DNA of 40,406 nt, taken from Alphaproteobacteria bacterium. Its GTDB lineage: Bacteria > Pseudomonadota > Alphaproteobacteria > Puniceispirillales > Puniceispirillaceae. The notes beneath the pieces were generated by a model. That model was not told the origin of the DNA and did not search any database. It was given only the letters and a program-made list of their open reading frames with translations. This document shows positions 25,805 through 34,454 of the stretch, in pieces. A program made the translations under genes and the position numbers. The stretch's first letter is position 1; the number at the start of each line of letters is the position of its first letter. The DNA lies in the NCBI GenBank assembly GCA_011524995.1, contig WTJA01000126.1, positions 1 to 40,406 on the forward strand. Reading direction: 5' to 3'.

Positions 25805-26554
25805 ATGCGCATTCTAATCAGTAATGATGACGGCATAGATGCCTTTGGTCTATCGCTTCTCGCTGATTTAATGCGGCCTTTTAGCAATGATATCACCATC
25901 ATTGCGCCTATGGATAATCGCTCCGGTACCGGCCGGTCTTTATCATTAAAGCAAGATATTCACCTCGCTGATTTGGGGCAGGGACGCTATGCCTGTTCTG
26001 GCACGCCCGCAGATTGTGTAATGCTCGGCTTAAATGTCGTGATGAAAGATGCGCCACCAGATTTGGTTGTCTCTGGTATTAATCACGGTATGAATGCCGC
26101 AGATGATATCGGCTATTCAGGCACGATTGGTGCTGCCTTTGAAGCGGCTATTATGGGAATACCGGCAATTGCCTTTAGCCAACATCATGGTGACCAAGAA
26201 GCTGATTTTGGCCCAGCGCGCGAAGCAGGCCCTGAGACCATCGCTTATTGTTTGGCCCATTTGCCAGATAGACGCACCATTTTGAACATTAATTTTCCGG
26301 CCCTTTCGGCAGGGCGTGTTAGGGGTATCCGCCCCACCTTCACCGATATTCATAAAGCAGGTGACATCATCTATGATGCAGAAGTGCCGCATCACTACCG
26401 GATTGGGCCGTTACAAATTGATGATGAGATGCAAAAAGGCTCTGATAGAGCGGCCCTCGATGATGGTTATGTGTCACTGACACCCCTAAAAATGGACCAT
26501 ACCGATCACAGCCAGATGGCGCGGTTCTCATCGCTCTCTTTTGACAAGGGCTAA
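25805..26554 (+). CDS. surE: 5'/3'-nucleotidase SurE
   Basis: Metal-dependent phosphatase acting on nucleoside monophosphates, linked to stationary-phase survival. The 249-residue protein has the N-terminal active site ISNDDGIDAFG (metal-binding D8-D9), GTPADCVMLGL, and the hallmark SGINHGMNAADDIGYSGTI. I place the start at ATG 25805, which gives the standard MRILISNDDG N-terminus behind a GAGGGAG ribosome site; a TTG one codon earlier is also in frame. The gene is followed after one base by pcm, the classic surE-pcm pair. Confidence 0.95.
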   Translation: MRILISNDDGIDAFGLSLLADLMRPFSNDITIIAPMDNRSGTGRSLSLKQDIHLADLGQGRYACSGTPADCVMLGLNVVMKDAPPDLVVSGINHGMNAADDIGYSGTIGAAFEAAIMGIPAIAFSQHHGDQEADFGPAREAGPETIAYCLAHLPDRRTILNINFPALSAGRVRGIRPTFTDIHKAGDIIYDAEVPHHYRIGPLQIDDEMQKGSDRAALDDGYVSLTPLKMDHTDHSQMARFSSLSFDKG

Positions 26555-26555
26555 G

Positions 26556-27209
26556 ATGACTGACTTGCAAGATGATGGGCTCATGGCGGCGAAAGCGCGC
26601 CTCATTATGCAGTTGCGGTCTTTGGCTATTCAAGATGCCGCAGTGCTAAGTGCGATTGAACGGGTGCCACGTGAGTTGTTTTTGCCGCGGGCATTGCGCG
26701 CTCATGCCTATGAAAATGCCTCATTGCCTATCGCGCATGGTCAAACCATCAGCCAGCCTTATGTCATTGCGAAGTCTTTGATTGGGCTCGACATTGCCCC
26801 GCAACATCGCGTGTTGGAAATTGGCACCGGAACAGGCTATCAGGCATGTGTGTTATCTTATCTTGCGCGGCGCGTTTATTCGATTGAACGCATCCGGCCC
26901 TTATTTGTGGATGCGGAACAACGCATCAGGCAATGCCGCCTGACAAATATTAGCCTCCGCCATGCTGATGGGCAAAAGGGGTGGCCAGAAGCGGCCCCGT
27001 TCGATCGCATTATAACAGCCTGCCAAAGTGAGGATGTGCCGTCGCATTTGATTGATCAGCTCAAAGAGGGCGGTATTTTTATTGGCCCTATTGGACCAGC
27101 TGGGCAAGAAACATTACAACGGATAAAAAAACTTGCCTCTGGGCTAGAGCGCGATACGATAATGGACGTTCGGTTTGTTCCCATGCTCGCAGGTACAGGA
27201 TTAACATGA
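26556..27209 (+). CDS. pcm: Protein-L-isoaspartate O-methyltransferase
   Basis: Methylates abnormal L-isoaspartyl residues to start their repair. The 217-residue protein carries the canonical family blocks: VPRELFLPRAL, the substrate-loop HGQTISQPYVIA, the AdoMet motif VLEIGTGTGYQACVL, VYSIER, and the post-motif DGQKGWPE. The start is ATG 26556, directly after the surE TAA plus one base; an in-frame TTG at 26541 lies inside surE. Its stop overlaps the next gene's ATG. Unlike the diverged copy at 7224-7889, this one keeps the substrate-binding loop, so it is the likely repair enzyme. Confidence 0.94.
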   Translation: MTDLQDDGLMAAKARLIMQLRSLAIQDAAVLSAIERVPRELFLPRALRAHAYENASLPIAHGQTISQPYVIAKSLIGLDIAPQHRVLEIGTGTGYQACVLSYLARRVYSIERIRPLFVDAEQRIRQCRLTNISLRHADGQKGWPEAAPFDRIITACQSEDVPSHLIDQLKEGGIFIGPIGPAGQETLQRIKKLASGLERDTIMDVRFVPMLAGTGLT

Positions 27210-28222
27210 TGAAGCGCCGCTATATTGCCCATTCTTCTCTTCGGTTGGGAGGTTTGGTCCTTTTTTTATCTGTTTTATCTGCCTGCCAAGTGCCAGATGT
27301 GAGCTTGCCTAAGTTATCGCTAACAAGGGAAACACCAGCCCCTGTTGAAGTGGGGTCTGGCCGTATCCAGCGGGTGCCCATTCCGGCCAATCGCTTATTG
27401 CCCGTATTGGCTGGTGACACGATTTACAGCCTTGCCACACGCTACCAGATTACACCGCAATCATTGATAGCCGATAATGATTTATCGCCGCCTTATACCC
27501 TGCAACAGGGACAAAACCTGAAAGTTACGCCGCGCCGCGAGCATATTGTGCGCCCGACCGATAGTCTGTTTACCATCTCACAACGTTATGCGGTGAGCCA
27601 ATATCATATTGTAGAGTTGAACAGGCTTCCTTCGTCAGGTGAGTTAGTCGTGGGCGCGCGCCTTTTAATCCCTGACACGCATGATTTTACGGTATTAGAT
27701 GGCGGGAAGGGCGCTAATACGGCGCTTGCTAAACCTGCTATAGCGCCTACCACGACTGTCGCAAAAGTAGCTGCAGCTACACGCCCTGCGCCAAAGGCAA
27801 GCCCGCAGCCACGCAAAAATTTCGTAGCGCCCGCTTTTGGCGCTAGTGATGGGTTCACATGGCCATTAGAAGGCGAAATCATCCAAGATTTTGGTCCAGC
27901 TGGTAAGGGTATCCACAATGATGGCGTCAATATCAGTGCTGAGCGCGGCTCTGCTGTATCAACAGCGGCCCCTGGTACCGTCGCTTATATCGGTGAGAAT
28001 TTGAAAAGTTTTGGCACATTGGTACTGGTGAAGCATGATGGCGGCTATATCACCGCTTATGCGCATTTAGACAGTGTTTCTGTGTCAGAAGGTGATGTCG
28101 TCTCATCAGGGCAGGTGTTAGGGCAGGTAGGACAGACAGGGCGTGTTACGAGCCCGCAGCTTCATTTTGAAGTGCGCTTATCGCGTCAGCCTATCAACCC
28201 TCATGATATCATTAAATCATAG
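27206..28222 (+). CDS. nlpD: NlpD-like lipoprotein with two LysM and a degenerate M23 domain
   Basis: A 338-residue lipoprotein: signal peptide with lipobox LSAC (lipidated C27), two LysM peptidoglycan-binding modules (about 68-105, GDTIYSLATRYQITPQSL, and about 112-152, TDSLFTISQRYAVSQY), a Pro/Ala-rich linker, and a C-terminal LytM/M23 domain (about 215-338). The metal site looks degenerate: the usual HxGxD becomes HNDGVN, and the HxH pair becomes QLH in SPQLHFEVR. This is the pattern of amidase activators such as NlpD rather than active endopeptidases. It belongs to the surE-pcm-nlpD group known from many bacteria. Start ATG overlaps the pcm stop; a second ATG follows immediately. Confidence 0.87.
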   Translation: MMKRRYIAHSSLRLGGLVLFLSVLSACQVPDVSLPKLSLTRETPAPVEVGSGRIQRVPIPANRLLPVLAGDTIYSLATRYQITPQSLIADNDLSPPYTLQQGQNLKVTPRREHIVRPTDSLFTISQRYAVSQYHIVELNRLPSSGELVVGARLLIPDTHDFTVLDGGKGANTALAKPAIAPTTTVAKVAAATRPAPKASPQPRKNFVAPAFGASDGFTWPLEGEIIQDFGPAGKGIHNDGVNISAERGSAVSTAAPGTVAYIGENLKSFGTLVLVKHDGGYITAYAHLDSVSVSEGDVVSSGQVLGQVGQTGRVTSPQLHFEVRLSRQPINPHDIIKS

Positions 28223-28226
28223 GCTT

Positions 28227-29081
28227 TTAGCTTATCATGACGTTATGGCGTGCGGCACAATCAATGATGAATTGATGCGCTGTGCGGCCTGACCTATTGC
28301 CTCTTGCCATTGCCCATTGCAAAGCCGGTAGGCGTTCGTCTTCGAAGCTTGTCGGAATGTTATAATAGGCGATATAGGCAGCAATAATCTCTAAATATTG
28401 GTCTTGATCAAGCGCATGGAATCCAAGCCACAGACCAAATCTATCTGATAAAGAGATTTTCTCTTCAACCGCTTCAGACGGATTAATGGCGGTTGAGCGT
28501 TCATTATCAATCATCTGACGTGACATGAGGTGTCTGCGGTTTGAGGTGGCATAGAAGACGATATTGCTAGGTCGTCCGGTCAAACCACCTTCTAAGGCCG
28601 CTTTGAGCGCCTTATAGCTTGTCTCTGCCCCTTCAAATGCCAAATCATCACAGAAAATAATAAATCGTCCCTCTTGATGGGCGAGATAGGACATGAGCTC
28701 TGGCAGGCTAGCGATATCCTCCCTTGCGATTTCAACAATTTTAAGGGAAAAACCCTCAGCAATCAGGGCGCCATGAACCGCTTTCACAAGGGATGATTTA
28801 CCCGTGCCTCTTGCGCCCCATAGCAAGGCGTTATTTGCTAGCTTGCCTTCAGCAAAGCGCTTGGTATTGTCATATAATTGTTGTAATTGCGGGCTGATGC
28901 CACACAAAGCGCTCAGCGGTAGACGTGAGATATGCGAGACAGGGGCGCATTGCATCTGGTCAGGGCGCCATACATAGCCTTCTGCGTCAGCAAGCGGGGC
29001 CTCGTTGGTGGTCGCAGGCGCCATTCTGTCAAGCGCATCAGCTATGCGATAGAGTAATTTTGTCATCTCACTATCAGTCAT
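28227..29081 (-). CDS. DUF815 family P-loop ATPase
   Basis: A 284-residue cytoplasmic AAA-type ATPase of the DUF815 family, whose biological role is unknown. Walker A is GARGTGKSS (about 89-97), Walker B FIIFCDDLAFE, then an ATSNRRHLM sensor-1 block and a conserved SDRFGLWLGFH segment, all typical of the family. The Shine-Dalgarno AAAGGG lies 7 bases upstream of ATG 29081. It is convergent with the NlpD-like gene (4 bases between stops) and divergent from yajC; the gene is commonly found at this place in Alphaproteobacteria, which hints at an envelope or protein-export link, but that is only association. Confidence 0.85.
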   Translation of the reverse strand: MTDSEMTKLLYRIADALDRMAPATTNEAPLADAEGYVWRPDQMQCAPVSHISRLPLSALCGISPQLQQLYDNTKRFAEGKLANNALLWGARGTGKSSLVKAVHGALIAEGFSLKIVEIAREDIASLPELMSYLAHQEGRFIIFCDDLAFEGAETSYKALKAALEGGLTGRPSNIVFYATSNRRHLMSRQMIDNERSTAINPSEAVEEKISLSDRFGLWLGFHALDQDQYLEIIAAYIAYYNIPTSFEDERLPALQWAMARGNRSGRTAHQFIIDCAARHNVMIS

Positions 29082-29227
29082 TTTTTACCCTTTATCATCC
29101 CTTACATCTTTTGTCTCTTTTTGACATTGAAAGCCCTGTCAAGGCAAGCTATTGTGAGCAGCATTATGCTTTGCGTAGCTTAGACTTTTTGTAACGAGGT
29201 TTTACCTCATTTTTGGAGATTAGACTG

Positions 29228-29539
29228 ATGCTTATCAGCCCAGCCTTTGCACAAGCCGCCGGTGGTGGTGCCTCATTAACCGCACAATTACTACCTTTCG
29301 TTCTTATTTTTGCGATTTTCTACTTCTTCTTGATCCGCCCTCAGCAAAAGCGGGCCAAAGAACATCGTGAATTGGTCAATAATGTGAAGCGCGGTGACAA
29401 GGTCACAACGTCTGGCGGTATTCGCGGCACAGTTTCAAAAGCCGTTGCTGAGCAAGATTTTGTTGAAGTTGAAATCGCAAAAGATGTGAAGGTCGAAGTT
29501 GTTCGCGGCATGATCGCATCTGTTGAGAAAAAAGACTAA
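29228..29539 (+). CDS. yajC: Preprotein translocase accessory subunit YajC
   Basis: A 103-residue single-span inner membrane protein that associates with SecDF. The N-terminus has a short periplasmic segment (SPAFAQAAGGG), one membrane helix (about 18-38, LLPFVLIFAIFYFFLI), the hallmark RPQQKRAKEHRELV, and a small cytoplasmic beta domain (GDKVTTSGGIRGTV). I use ATG at 29228 with a GGAG site 9 bases upstream; an in-frame TTG at 29213 would overlap that ribosome site. First gene of yajC-secD-secF. The 146-base upstream gap holds TTGACA at 29121, but no -10 at proper distance. Confidence 0.94.
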   Translation: MLISPAFAQAAGGGASLTAQLLPFVLIFAIFYFFLIRPQQKRAKEHRELVNNVKRGDKVTTSGGIRGTVSKAVAEQDFVEVEIAKDVKVEVVRGMIASVEKKD

Positions 29540-29578
29540 TTTAACAGCCTGCCCTGATTAGAAATAAGGTGGAATATC

Positions 29579-31135
29579 ATGCTGCAATATGACAGCTGGA
29601 AACGAATTTTAGTGCTTCTCGTCATTGTGATGGGAGCGGCCTATGCGCTGCCCAATGTGATTGGGGAAAGACAGCTAGGCCAATTTCTACCAGGGCAGGC
29701 CGTCAATCTCGGCCTTGATTTGCAAGGGGGGTCTCATCTTCTCTTGCAGGTTGATAGCGAGACTGTCCAAAATGAACGTTTAGAATCATTTGGCGAATCT
29801 CTGCGCTTGGAGCTCCGTGATAAGCGTGTGCGCTTCAAATCGCTCTCTGTCAAAGATCAAACATTAAGTTTTGCACTCCGCAACCAAGATGATAGCGGCG
29901 CGTTGGATGCTATCTTGAAAGAGATGCTGACAGCCGATTATCAGCGTGTCACGACAGGTGATAGCACTGATATTTTATTTAGTGAGCAGGGGGTCCTGAA
30001 CCTTCAGACAAGCACGGTTGAGCAATCAATTGAAATTATTCGTCGCCGTCTTGATCCAGATGGCACGAAAGAGCCAATCATCCAAAGACAAGGGGCAAGC
30101 CGTGTTTTGGTACAGCTCCCTGGCGTGGAAAATCCTGAAGAAGTGAAACGTCTGCTCGGTAGAACAGCGAAATTGACCTTCCAGCTTGTTGATTTGCGTG
30201 CGACAGCTGATGAGGCACGTCGCTCTGGTCGTGTTCCGCCTGGTTCTGTCCTGATGCCATCAGCCTCAGACCCTGACCAATATTTCCTCGTTGAGAAGCG
30301 CGTACTAGTTTCTGGTGAGACGCTAGAGAACGCAACCGCAGGGTTTGACCAGAATTCACAGCCAGCGGTTAATTTTACCTTAAATGCTGAAGGTGCTCGC
30401 AAATTTGGCCGTGTTACCGGCGAGAATATTGGTCGTCCATTTGCCATCGTTCTGGATGGTCAAGTGGTCTCAGCCCCAACCATTCAAGCGCAAATTTTTG
30501 GCCAAGGACAAATTACAGGGGCGTTCTCTGTTCAAGAAACCAATGAACTATCCTTGATTTTACGCGCAGGTGCGCTCCCGGCCCCGCTTCTCGTGCTTGA
30601 AGAGCGTTCAATCGGTCCCGGACTAGGCGCTGATTCTGTGGCTGCAGGGCAAATTGCCTCTGTTGTCGGCCTTCTGCTTGTCATGGTTTATATGATTGCT
30701 AGCTATGGCTTATTCGGGTCTTTTGCCGTTGTCGCGCTTGGTGTGAATATCATCCTGATTATTGGCGCGCTCTCTGCTATTCAAGCGACATTAACGCTTC
30801 CTGGCATTGCTGGTATTGTCCTCACAATGGGGATGGCTGTTGATGCGAATGTGTTGATATTTGAGCGGATTAGGGAAGAATTGCGCAGGGGACGGTCTGT
30901 GTTTGCAGCAATTGAAGCGGGCTATGGCCGTGCTATCTCTACGATCATTGACTCGAACCTAACCACCTTATTTGCTGCTTTGTTCCTCTATATCTTTGGG
31001 TCAGGGCCGATTAAGGGATTTGCGGTGACACTCGCCTTCGGGATCGTAAGCTCTATGTTCACTGCTATCATGGTCACAAGATTATTGATTGTTCTGTGGC
31101 TCGGCAGAGCGCGTCCTAAATCAATTCAGCTGTAA
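29579..31135 (+). CDS. secD: Protein translocase subunit SecD
   Basis: Proton-driven accessory subunit that pulls secreted proteins through SecYEG on the periplasmic side. The 518-residue protein has one N-terminal membrane helix, the P1 head beginning GLDLQGGSHLLLQV, a large periplasmic domain (about 50-330), and five C-terminal helices with the signature GMAVDANVLIFERIREEL. SecD and SecF are separate genes here, 12 bases apart. An AAGGTGG ribosome site lies about 8 bases upstream of the ATG. Confidence 0.97.
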   Translation: MLQYDSWKRILVLLVIVMGAAYALPNVIGERQLGQFLPGQAVNLGLDLQGGSHLLLQVDSETVQNERLESFGESLRLELRDKRVRFKSLSVKDQTLSFALRNQDDSGALDAILKEMLTADYQRVTTGDSTDILFSEQGVLNLQTSTVEQSIEIIRRRLDPDGTKEPIIQRQGASRVLVQLPGVENPEEVKRLLGRTAKLTFQLVDLRATADEARRSGRVPPGSVLMPSASDPDQYFLVEKRVLVSGETLENATAGFDQNSQPAVNFTLNAEGARKFGRVTGENIGRPFAIVLDGQVVSAPTIQAQIFGQGQITGAFSVQETNELSLILRAGALPAPLLVLEERSIGPGLGADSVAAGQIASVVGLLLVMVYMIASYGLFGSFAVVALGVNIILIIGALSAIQATLTLPGIAGIVLTMGMAVDANVLIFERIREELRRGRSVFAAIEAGYGRAISTIIDSNLTTLFAALFLYIFGSGPIKGFAVTLAFGIVSSMFTAIMVTRLLIVLWLGRARPKSIQL

Positions 31136-31147
31136 GGAATTCAGATC

Positions 31148-32089
31148 ATGTCATTTCGTTTGAAACTCGTACCTGAAAAAACAGCATTTGATTTTCAAGG
31201 TAAGAATAAATTAGCCGCAATCATCTCTTTGGTGTTGGTCATTGGCGCGGTAGCCTTGTTTTCCGTAAAAGGTTTAAACCTCGGGATTGATTTTAAGGGC
31301 GGCATCTTGCTTGAGGTGCGGACCTCGCAAGCGAGCGCTGATATTGGCGCGTTGCGCTCTGACCTAGGGGAATTGGGCTTAGGTGATATCTCTATTCAAA
31401 GCTTTGGCACTGACCAAGACGTTCTTATTCGCGTTCAGCGTCAAGAGGGCGATGAAAAAGCACAGCTTGCGGCCCTCGAATTGGTTACCCAGACATTAGG
31501 CGCTGATTATGAGGTGCGGCGGACCGAATTTGTAGGCCCGACTGTTGGTGAAGAATTAAAACAAAACGGTATTTTGGCTGTAATGTGCGCCTTGATAGCC
31601 ATTATGGTCTATATCTGGTTCCGATTTGAGTGGCAATTTTCCATCGCGGCTATTATCGCGCTATCACATGACATTCTCTCTACCATTGGTCTGTTTGCGC
31701 TGACATCTTTTGAGTTCAATCTTGCGACTGTGGCAGCCATCCTCACAATTGCCGGCTATTCCATCAATGATACGGTTGTGGTGTTTGACCGTGTGCGTGA
31801 AAATATGCGCCGCTACAAATCCTATGAGCAGCGTGAGATTTTGAATATTTCGCTAAACGAAACATTGTCTCGTACTTTGATGACGTCTGTAACAACTGCC
31901 CTTGCCTTGTTTGCCATTATTTTCTTTGGTGGCGCTGTGCTGCGTGATTTTGCAATTGCGTTATTATGGGGTGTGATTATCGGTACTTATTCATCGGTGT
32001 TTGTTGCGGTTGGGTTCTTGTCACGCTTTGATTTAAAGGCGGCGATGCAAGATCCTGATGAAGAAGAGGGAGCCTCTCTCGATGGCTAA
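31148..32089 (+). CDS. secF: Protein translocase subunit SecF
   Basis: Partner of SecD, 313 residues with six membrane helices and a small periplasmic domain. Signatures: GLNLGIDFKGGILLEV near the N-terminus, the FVGPTVGEEL block before helix 2, and GYSINDTVVVFDRVREN. The ATG at 31148 has AAGGA upstream. The C-terminus is acidic (DEEEGASLDG) and overlaps the next gene by 8 bases, so the small complex I assembly-like gene is likely coupled to secF. Confidence 0.97.
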   Translation: MSFRLKLVPEKTAFDFQGKNKLAAIISLVLVIGAVALFSVKGLNLGIDFKGGILLEVRTSQASADIGALRSDLGELGLGDISIQSFGTDQDVLIRVQRQEGDEKAQLAALELVTQTLGADYEVRRTEFVGPTVGEELKQNGILAVMCALIAIMVYIWFRFEWQFSIAAIIALSHDILSTIGLFALTSFEFNLATVAAILTIAGYSINDTVVVFDRVRENMRRYKSYEQREILNISLNETLSRTLMTSVTTALALFAIIFFGGAVLRDFAIALLWGVIIGTYSSVFVAVGFLSRFDLKAAMQDPDEEEGASLDG

Positions 32090-32507
32090 TCACTCTGAGC
32101 TGCCAGCTGGCGCCTCCCAAATCGTAGATGTGAGAGATTTTGAGGGTGATGGGCAATTAACCTTGATCCATGGCTATGGTGGCGGTGGATTTCGGATTGC
32201 CAAACAGGCCTATGAGGGCGATCAACTTCTCTTGCCAAGACAGCGTTTTGATTGGCAAGCTCCATCATGGGATGCCATCACAATCTCAGATTTAGAACCG
32301 TTATTAGCAGAGCCTGTGCCACCCTTATTGATTATGGGGCTCGGCAAGGCGCCGCAAGGCTTATTGCCAGAGCTACAAGTGGCTTTGCATCAGCGCGGTG
32401 TGTCTATGGAAATTATGTCAACGGCTGCGGCATGCCGGACATGGAATGTTCTGTTATCAGAAGGGCGCTATGCGGCCCTTGCGCTGTTGGCAGTGGATGA
32501 CGAATGA
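32082..32507 (+). CDS. Mth938-like (DUF498) protein, NDUFAF3-related
   Basis: A 141-residue protein of the Mth938/DUF498 fold. The central run VDVRDFEGDGQLTLIHGYGGGGFRI is cut here by the family glycine loop, and the second half has LLIMGLGKAPQGLLPEL and the MSTAAACRTWNVLLSEGR block. Eukaryotic NDUFAF3, a respiratory complex I assembly factor, belongs to the same family, and alphaproteobacterial copies usually follow secF. I chose ATG 32082, behind GAGGGAG at about 10 bases; an in-frame ATG at 32058 would add 8 residues and overlap secF more. Its TGA overlaps the next ATG. The role in bacteria is inferred, not proven. Confidence 0.8.
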   Translation: MANHSELPAGASQIVDVRDFEGDGQLTLIHGYGGGGFRIAKQAYEGDQLLLPRQRFDWQAPSWDAITISDLEPLLAEPVPPLLIMGLGKAPQGLLPELQVALHQRGVSMEIMSTAAACRTWNVLLSEGRYAALALLAVDDE

Positions 32508-33106
32508 GCGCGTCCTATAAAGAGTTGCGCAGCTCTGCGCGTGCCTTAGCCCTCACATTATTATTTGATACACCCGCCGAGCGAGACCTGATATCAGATG
32601 TGTTGTTGTTGGGGCTTGAGCTCGAAAAAATACGAGATATCGCATCAGAGCCCATGATTGCGATGATCCGCCTGCAATGGTGGCGTGACTTGATTGAGAC
32701 GGGCGCTTTGCCTGAGGGGGCGCCTCCCTTAGCATCACGCCTTATTCAGCATAGCAAGCTCGATAAACCAAGCCTCATTACAGCGATTGAAGCAACGCAA
32801 GCCTCTTTACAGATGCCGCCAGCCGCCGTCTCATGGGATGCGTTGTTGCTATCTATCAGTCGCTCTCTCGGCTGGGCGTATGATGAGGCGTTGCTAACAC
32901 AATTAGGGCACAATATGACCGCCCTCTATGCCGGAGAGGGACAGGCTGCCTTTACCTTTCTCGATGATGCCGATATCAAGAAAGCAAGCCCAGAGTCACA
33001 TGGGTTTTTCCGGTTGTTGCATTATCTCATGACACGCCAATTAACCACATCAACCGATGGTGATCACTGGCTCGTCATGCGATATCTATGGCGCATTTTA
33101 CGCTAA
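32504..33106 (+). CDS. Phytoene/squalene synthase-like protein, NDUFAF6-related, short
   Basis: A 200-residue protein of the squalene/phytoene synthase fold family, in the branch that includes the mitochondrial complex I assembly factor NDUFAF6. The diagnostic block LELEKIRDIASEPMIAMIRLQWWRD is clear at about 44-67. The aspartate-rich prenyl-diphosphate motifs of true synthases are not visible, so enzyme activity is unlikely. Related alphaproteobacterial proteins are usually about 260-280 residues; this one is shorter, mostly in the second half, yet ends with a normal-looking WLVMRYLWRIL tail, suggesting internal shrinkage rather than a simple truncation. The start overlaps the Mth938-like stop (ATGA). 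One base separates its stop from the convergent trmFO. Confidence 0.72.
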   Translation: MSASYKELRSSARALALTLLFDTPAERDLISDVLLLGLELEKIRDIASEPMIAMIRLQWWRDLIETGALPEGAPPLASRLIQHSKLDKPSLITAIEATQASLQMPPAAVSWDALLLSISRSLGWAYDEALLTQLGHNMTALYAGEGQAAFTFLDDADIKKASPESHGFFRLLHYLMTRQLTTSTDGDHWLVMRYLWRILR

Positions 33107-33107
33107 C

Positions 33108-34433
33108 TTACGCGGCAAGCCACTCTTCAAATTCTGTCAAGGCACGCTGTGCCATTGCCATTTTACGGTCACGTCCTTTGAGGCGTTTTTCTGTGACAAG
33201 CGGGGCAAATAGGCCAAAATTGACATTCATCGGCTGAAAACTATCAGCCATTGCGCCACCTGTAATATGACTTAGCAAGGCGCCATGGGCCGTAGTCACC
33301 GGTGGCATGTCAAAAGATGTCCCCTGTAGCTCAGCAGCAACCATGCGCCCAGCCATGCCGCCTGTTGCCGCGGATTCCACATATCCCTCAACACCTGTGA
33401 TTTGACCGGCAAAGCGGATATGAGGCTGTGATTTCAGGCGCAGCTGGTCATCAAGCAAACGAGGCGAATTGATAAAGGTGTTGCGATGCAAGCCGCCTAA
33501 TCGTGCAAATTCAGCATTTTCTAAACCTGGGATGGTTCTGAAAATACGAACTTGTTCGCCATATTTCAGTTTTGTTTGGAAGCCTACCATGTTGAACAAA
33601 GTGCCAAGCTGATTATCTTGGCGTAATTGCACGACCGCATAGGGACGACTGCCATCATGGCCATTTGTGAGGCCAACGGGTTTCATTGGACCAAAGCGGA
33701 GGGTCTGCGGTCCGCGCTCTGCCATGATTTCAATCGGCATACAGCCATCAAAATAAGGGGTATTTGTCTCAAATTCTTTGAAAGACATTTTATCCCCATC
33801 ACCTAGCGCCGCGATAAACGCATCATATTGCTCTTCGGTCATGGGGCAGTTGATGTAATCTTTGCCCGTGCCTTTGTCATAACGAGACTGGAACCAAGCC
33901 ACATCCATATTAATGCTATCGAAATGGACGATAGGCGCGATGGCATCAAAAAAGGCCAAATCATCTTCTTGTGTCTCAGCGGCAATGGCCTGCGCTAATG
34001 CATCTGAGGTGAGGGGGCCTGTGGCAATGATCACGAGCCCTTCGTCTGCTGAAGGGAGCGATGTGATCTCTTCACGCGAGATAGTGATAAGCGGATGTGA
34101 TGCCAGCGTTTGCTCAACGCCTTGTGAGAAATGGTCACGGTCAACCGCAAGCGCACCGCCTGCAGGCACAGCATGGGTATCAGCTTGTCCCATGATAATA
34201 GACCCCATAAGGCGCATTTCTTGATGCAAAACACCAACCGCATTGGCCGTCGCGTCATCAGAACGGAAGGAATTGGAACAGACAAGCTCTGCTAACCCTT
34301 CGGTTTGATGAACATCTGTTTTGCGTTGCGGGCGCATTTCATGAAGCACAACGCTGATCCCAGCTTCTGCACATTGCCAAGCGGCTTCACTGCCAGCGAG
34401 GCCGCCACCGATGATGTGAACCTGTTTTGTCAT
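33108..34433 (-). CDS. trmFO: Methylenetetrahydrofolate--tRNA (uracil-54-C5)-methyltransferase
   Basis: Flavoenzyme that makes 5-methyluridine at position 54 of the tRNA T loop, using methylenetetrahydrofolate and FADH2. The 441-residue protein opens with the FAD motif [13 protein letters not shown], has the conserved C52 in [12 protein letters not shown] and C231 in [13 protein letters not shown] (the two cysteines matching those studied in B. subtilis TrmFO), and a C-terminal [16 protein letters not shown]. Length is typical. It follows uvrA by 21 bases with a good AGGGGA site, so the two may be co-transcribed. Confidence 0.95.
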   Translation of the reverse strand: MTKQVHIIGGGLAGSEAAWQCAEAGISVVLHEMRPQRKTDVHQTEGLAELVCSNSFRSDDATANAVGVLHQEMRLMGSIIMGQADTHAVPAGGALAVDRDHFSQGVEQTLASHPLITISREEITSLPSADEGLVIIATGPLTSDALAQAIAAETQEDDLAFFDAIAPIVHFDSINMDVAWFQSRYDKGTGKDYINCPMTEEQYDAFIAALGDGDKMSFKEFETNTPYFDGCMPIEIMAERGPQTLRFGPMKPVGLTNGHDGSRPYAVVQLRQDNQLGTLFNMVGFQTKLKYGEQVRIFRTIPGLENAEFARLGGLHRNTFINSPRLLDDQLRLKSQPHIRFAGQITGVEGYVESAATGGMAGRMVAAELQGTSFDMPPVTTAHGALLSHITGGAMADSFQPMNVNFGLFAPLVTEKRLKGRDRKMAMAQRALTEFEEWLAA

Positions 34434-34454
34434 GCTGCTTCCCCTTTGGTTCGC

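Noticed and set aside
29082-29227. TTGACA at 29121 as the yajC -35 box
   Set aside because: The nearest -10-like sequence (TATTGT at 29150) gives a 23-base spacer, which is too long.
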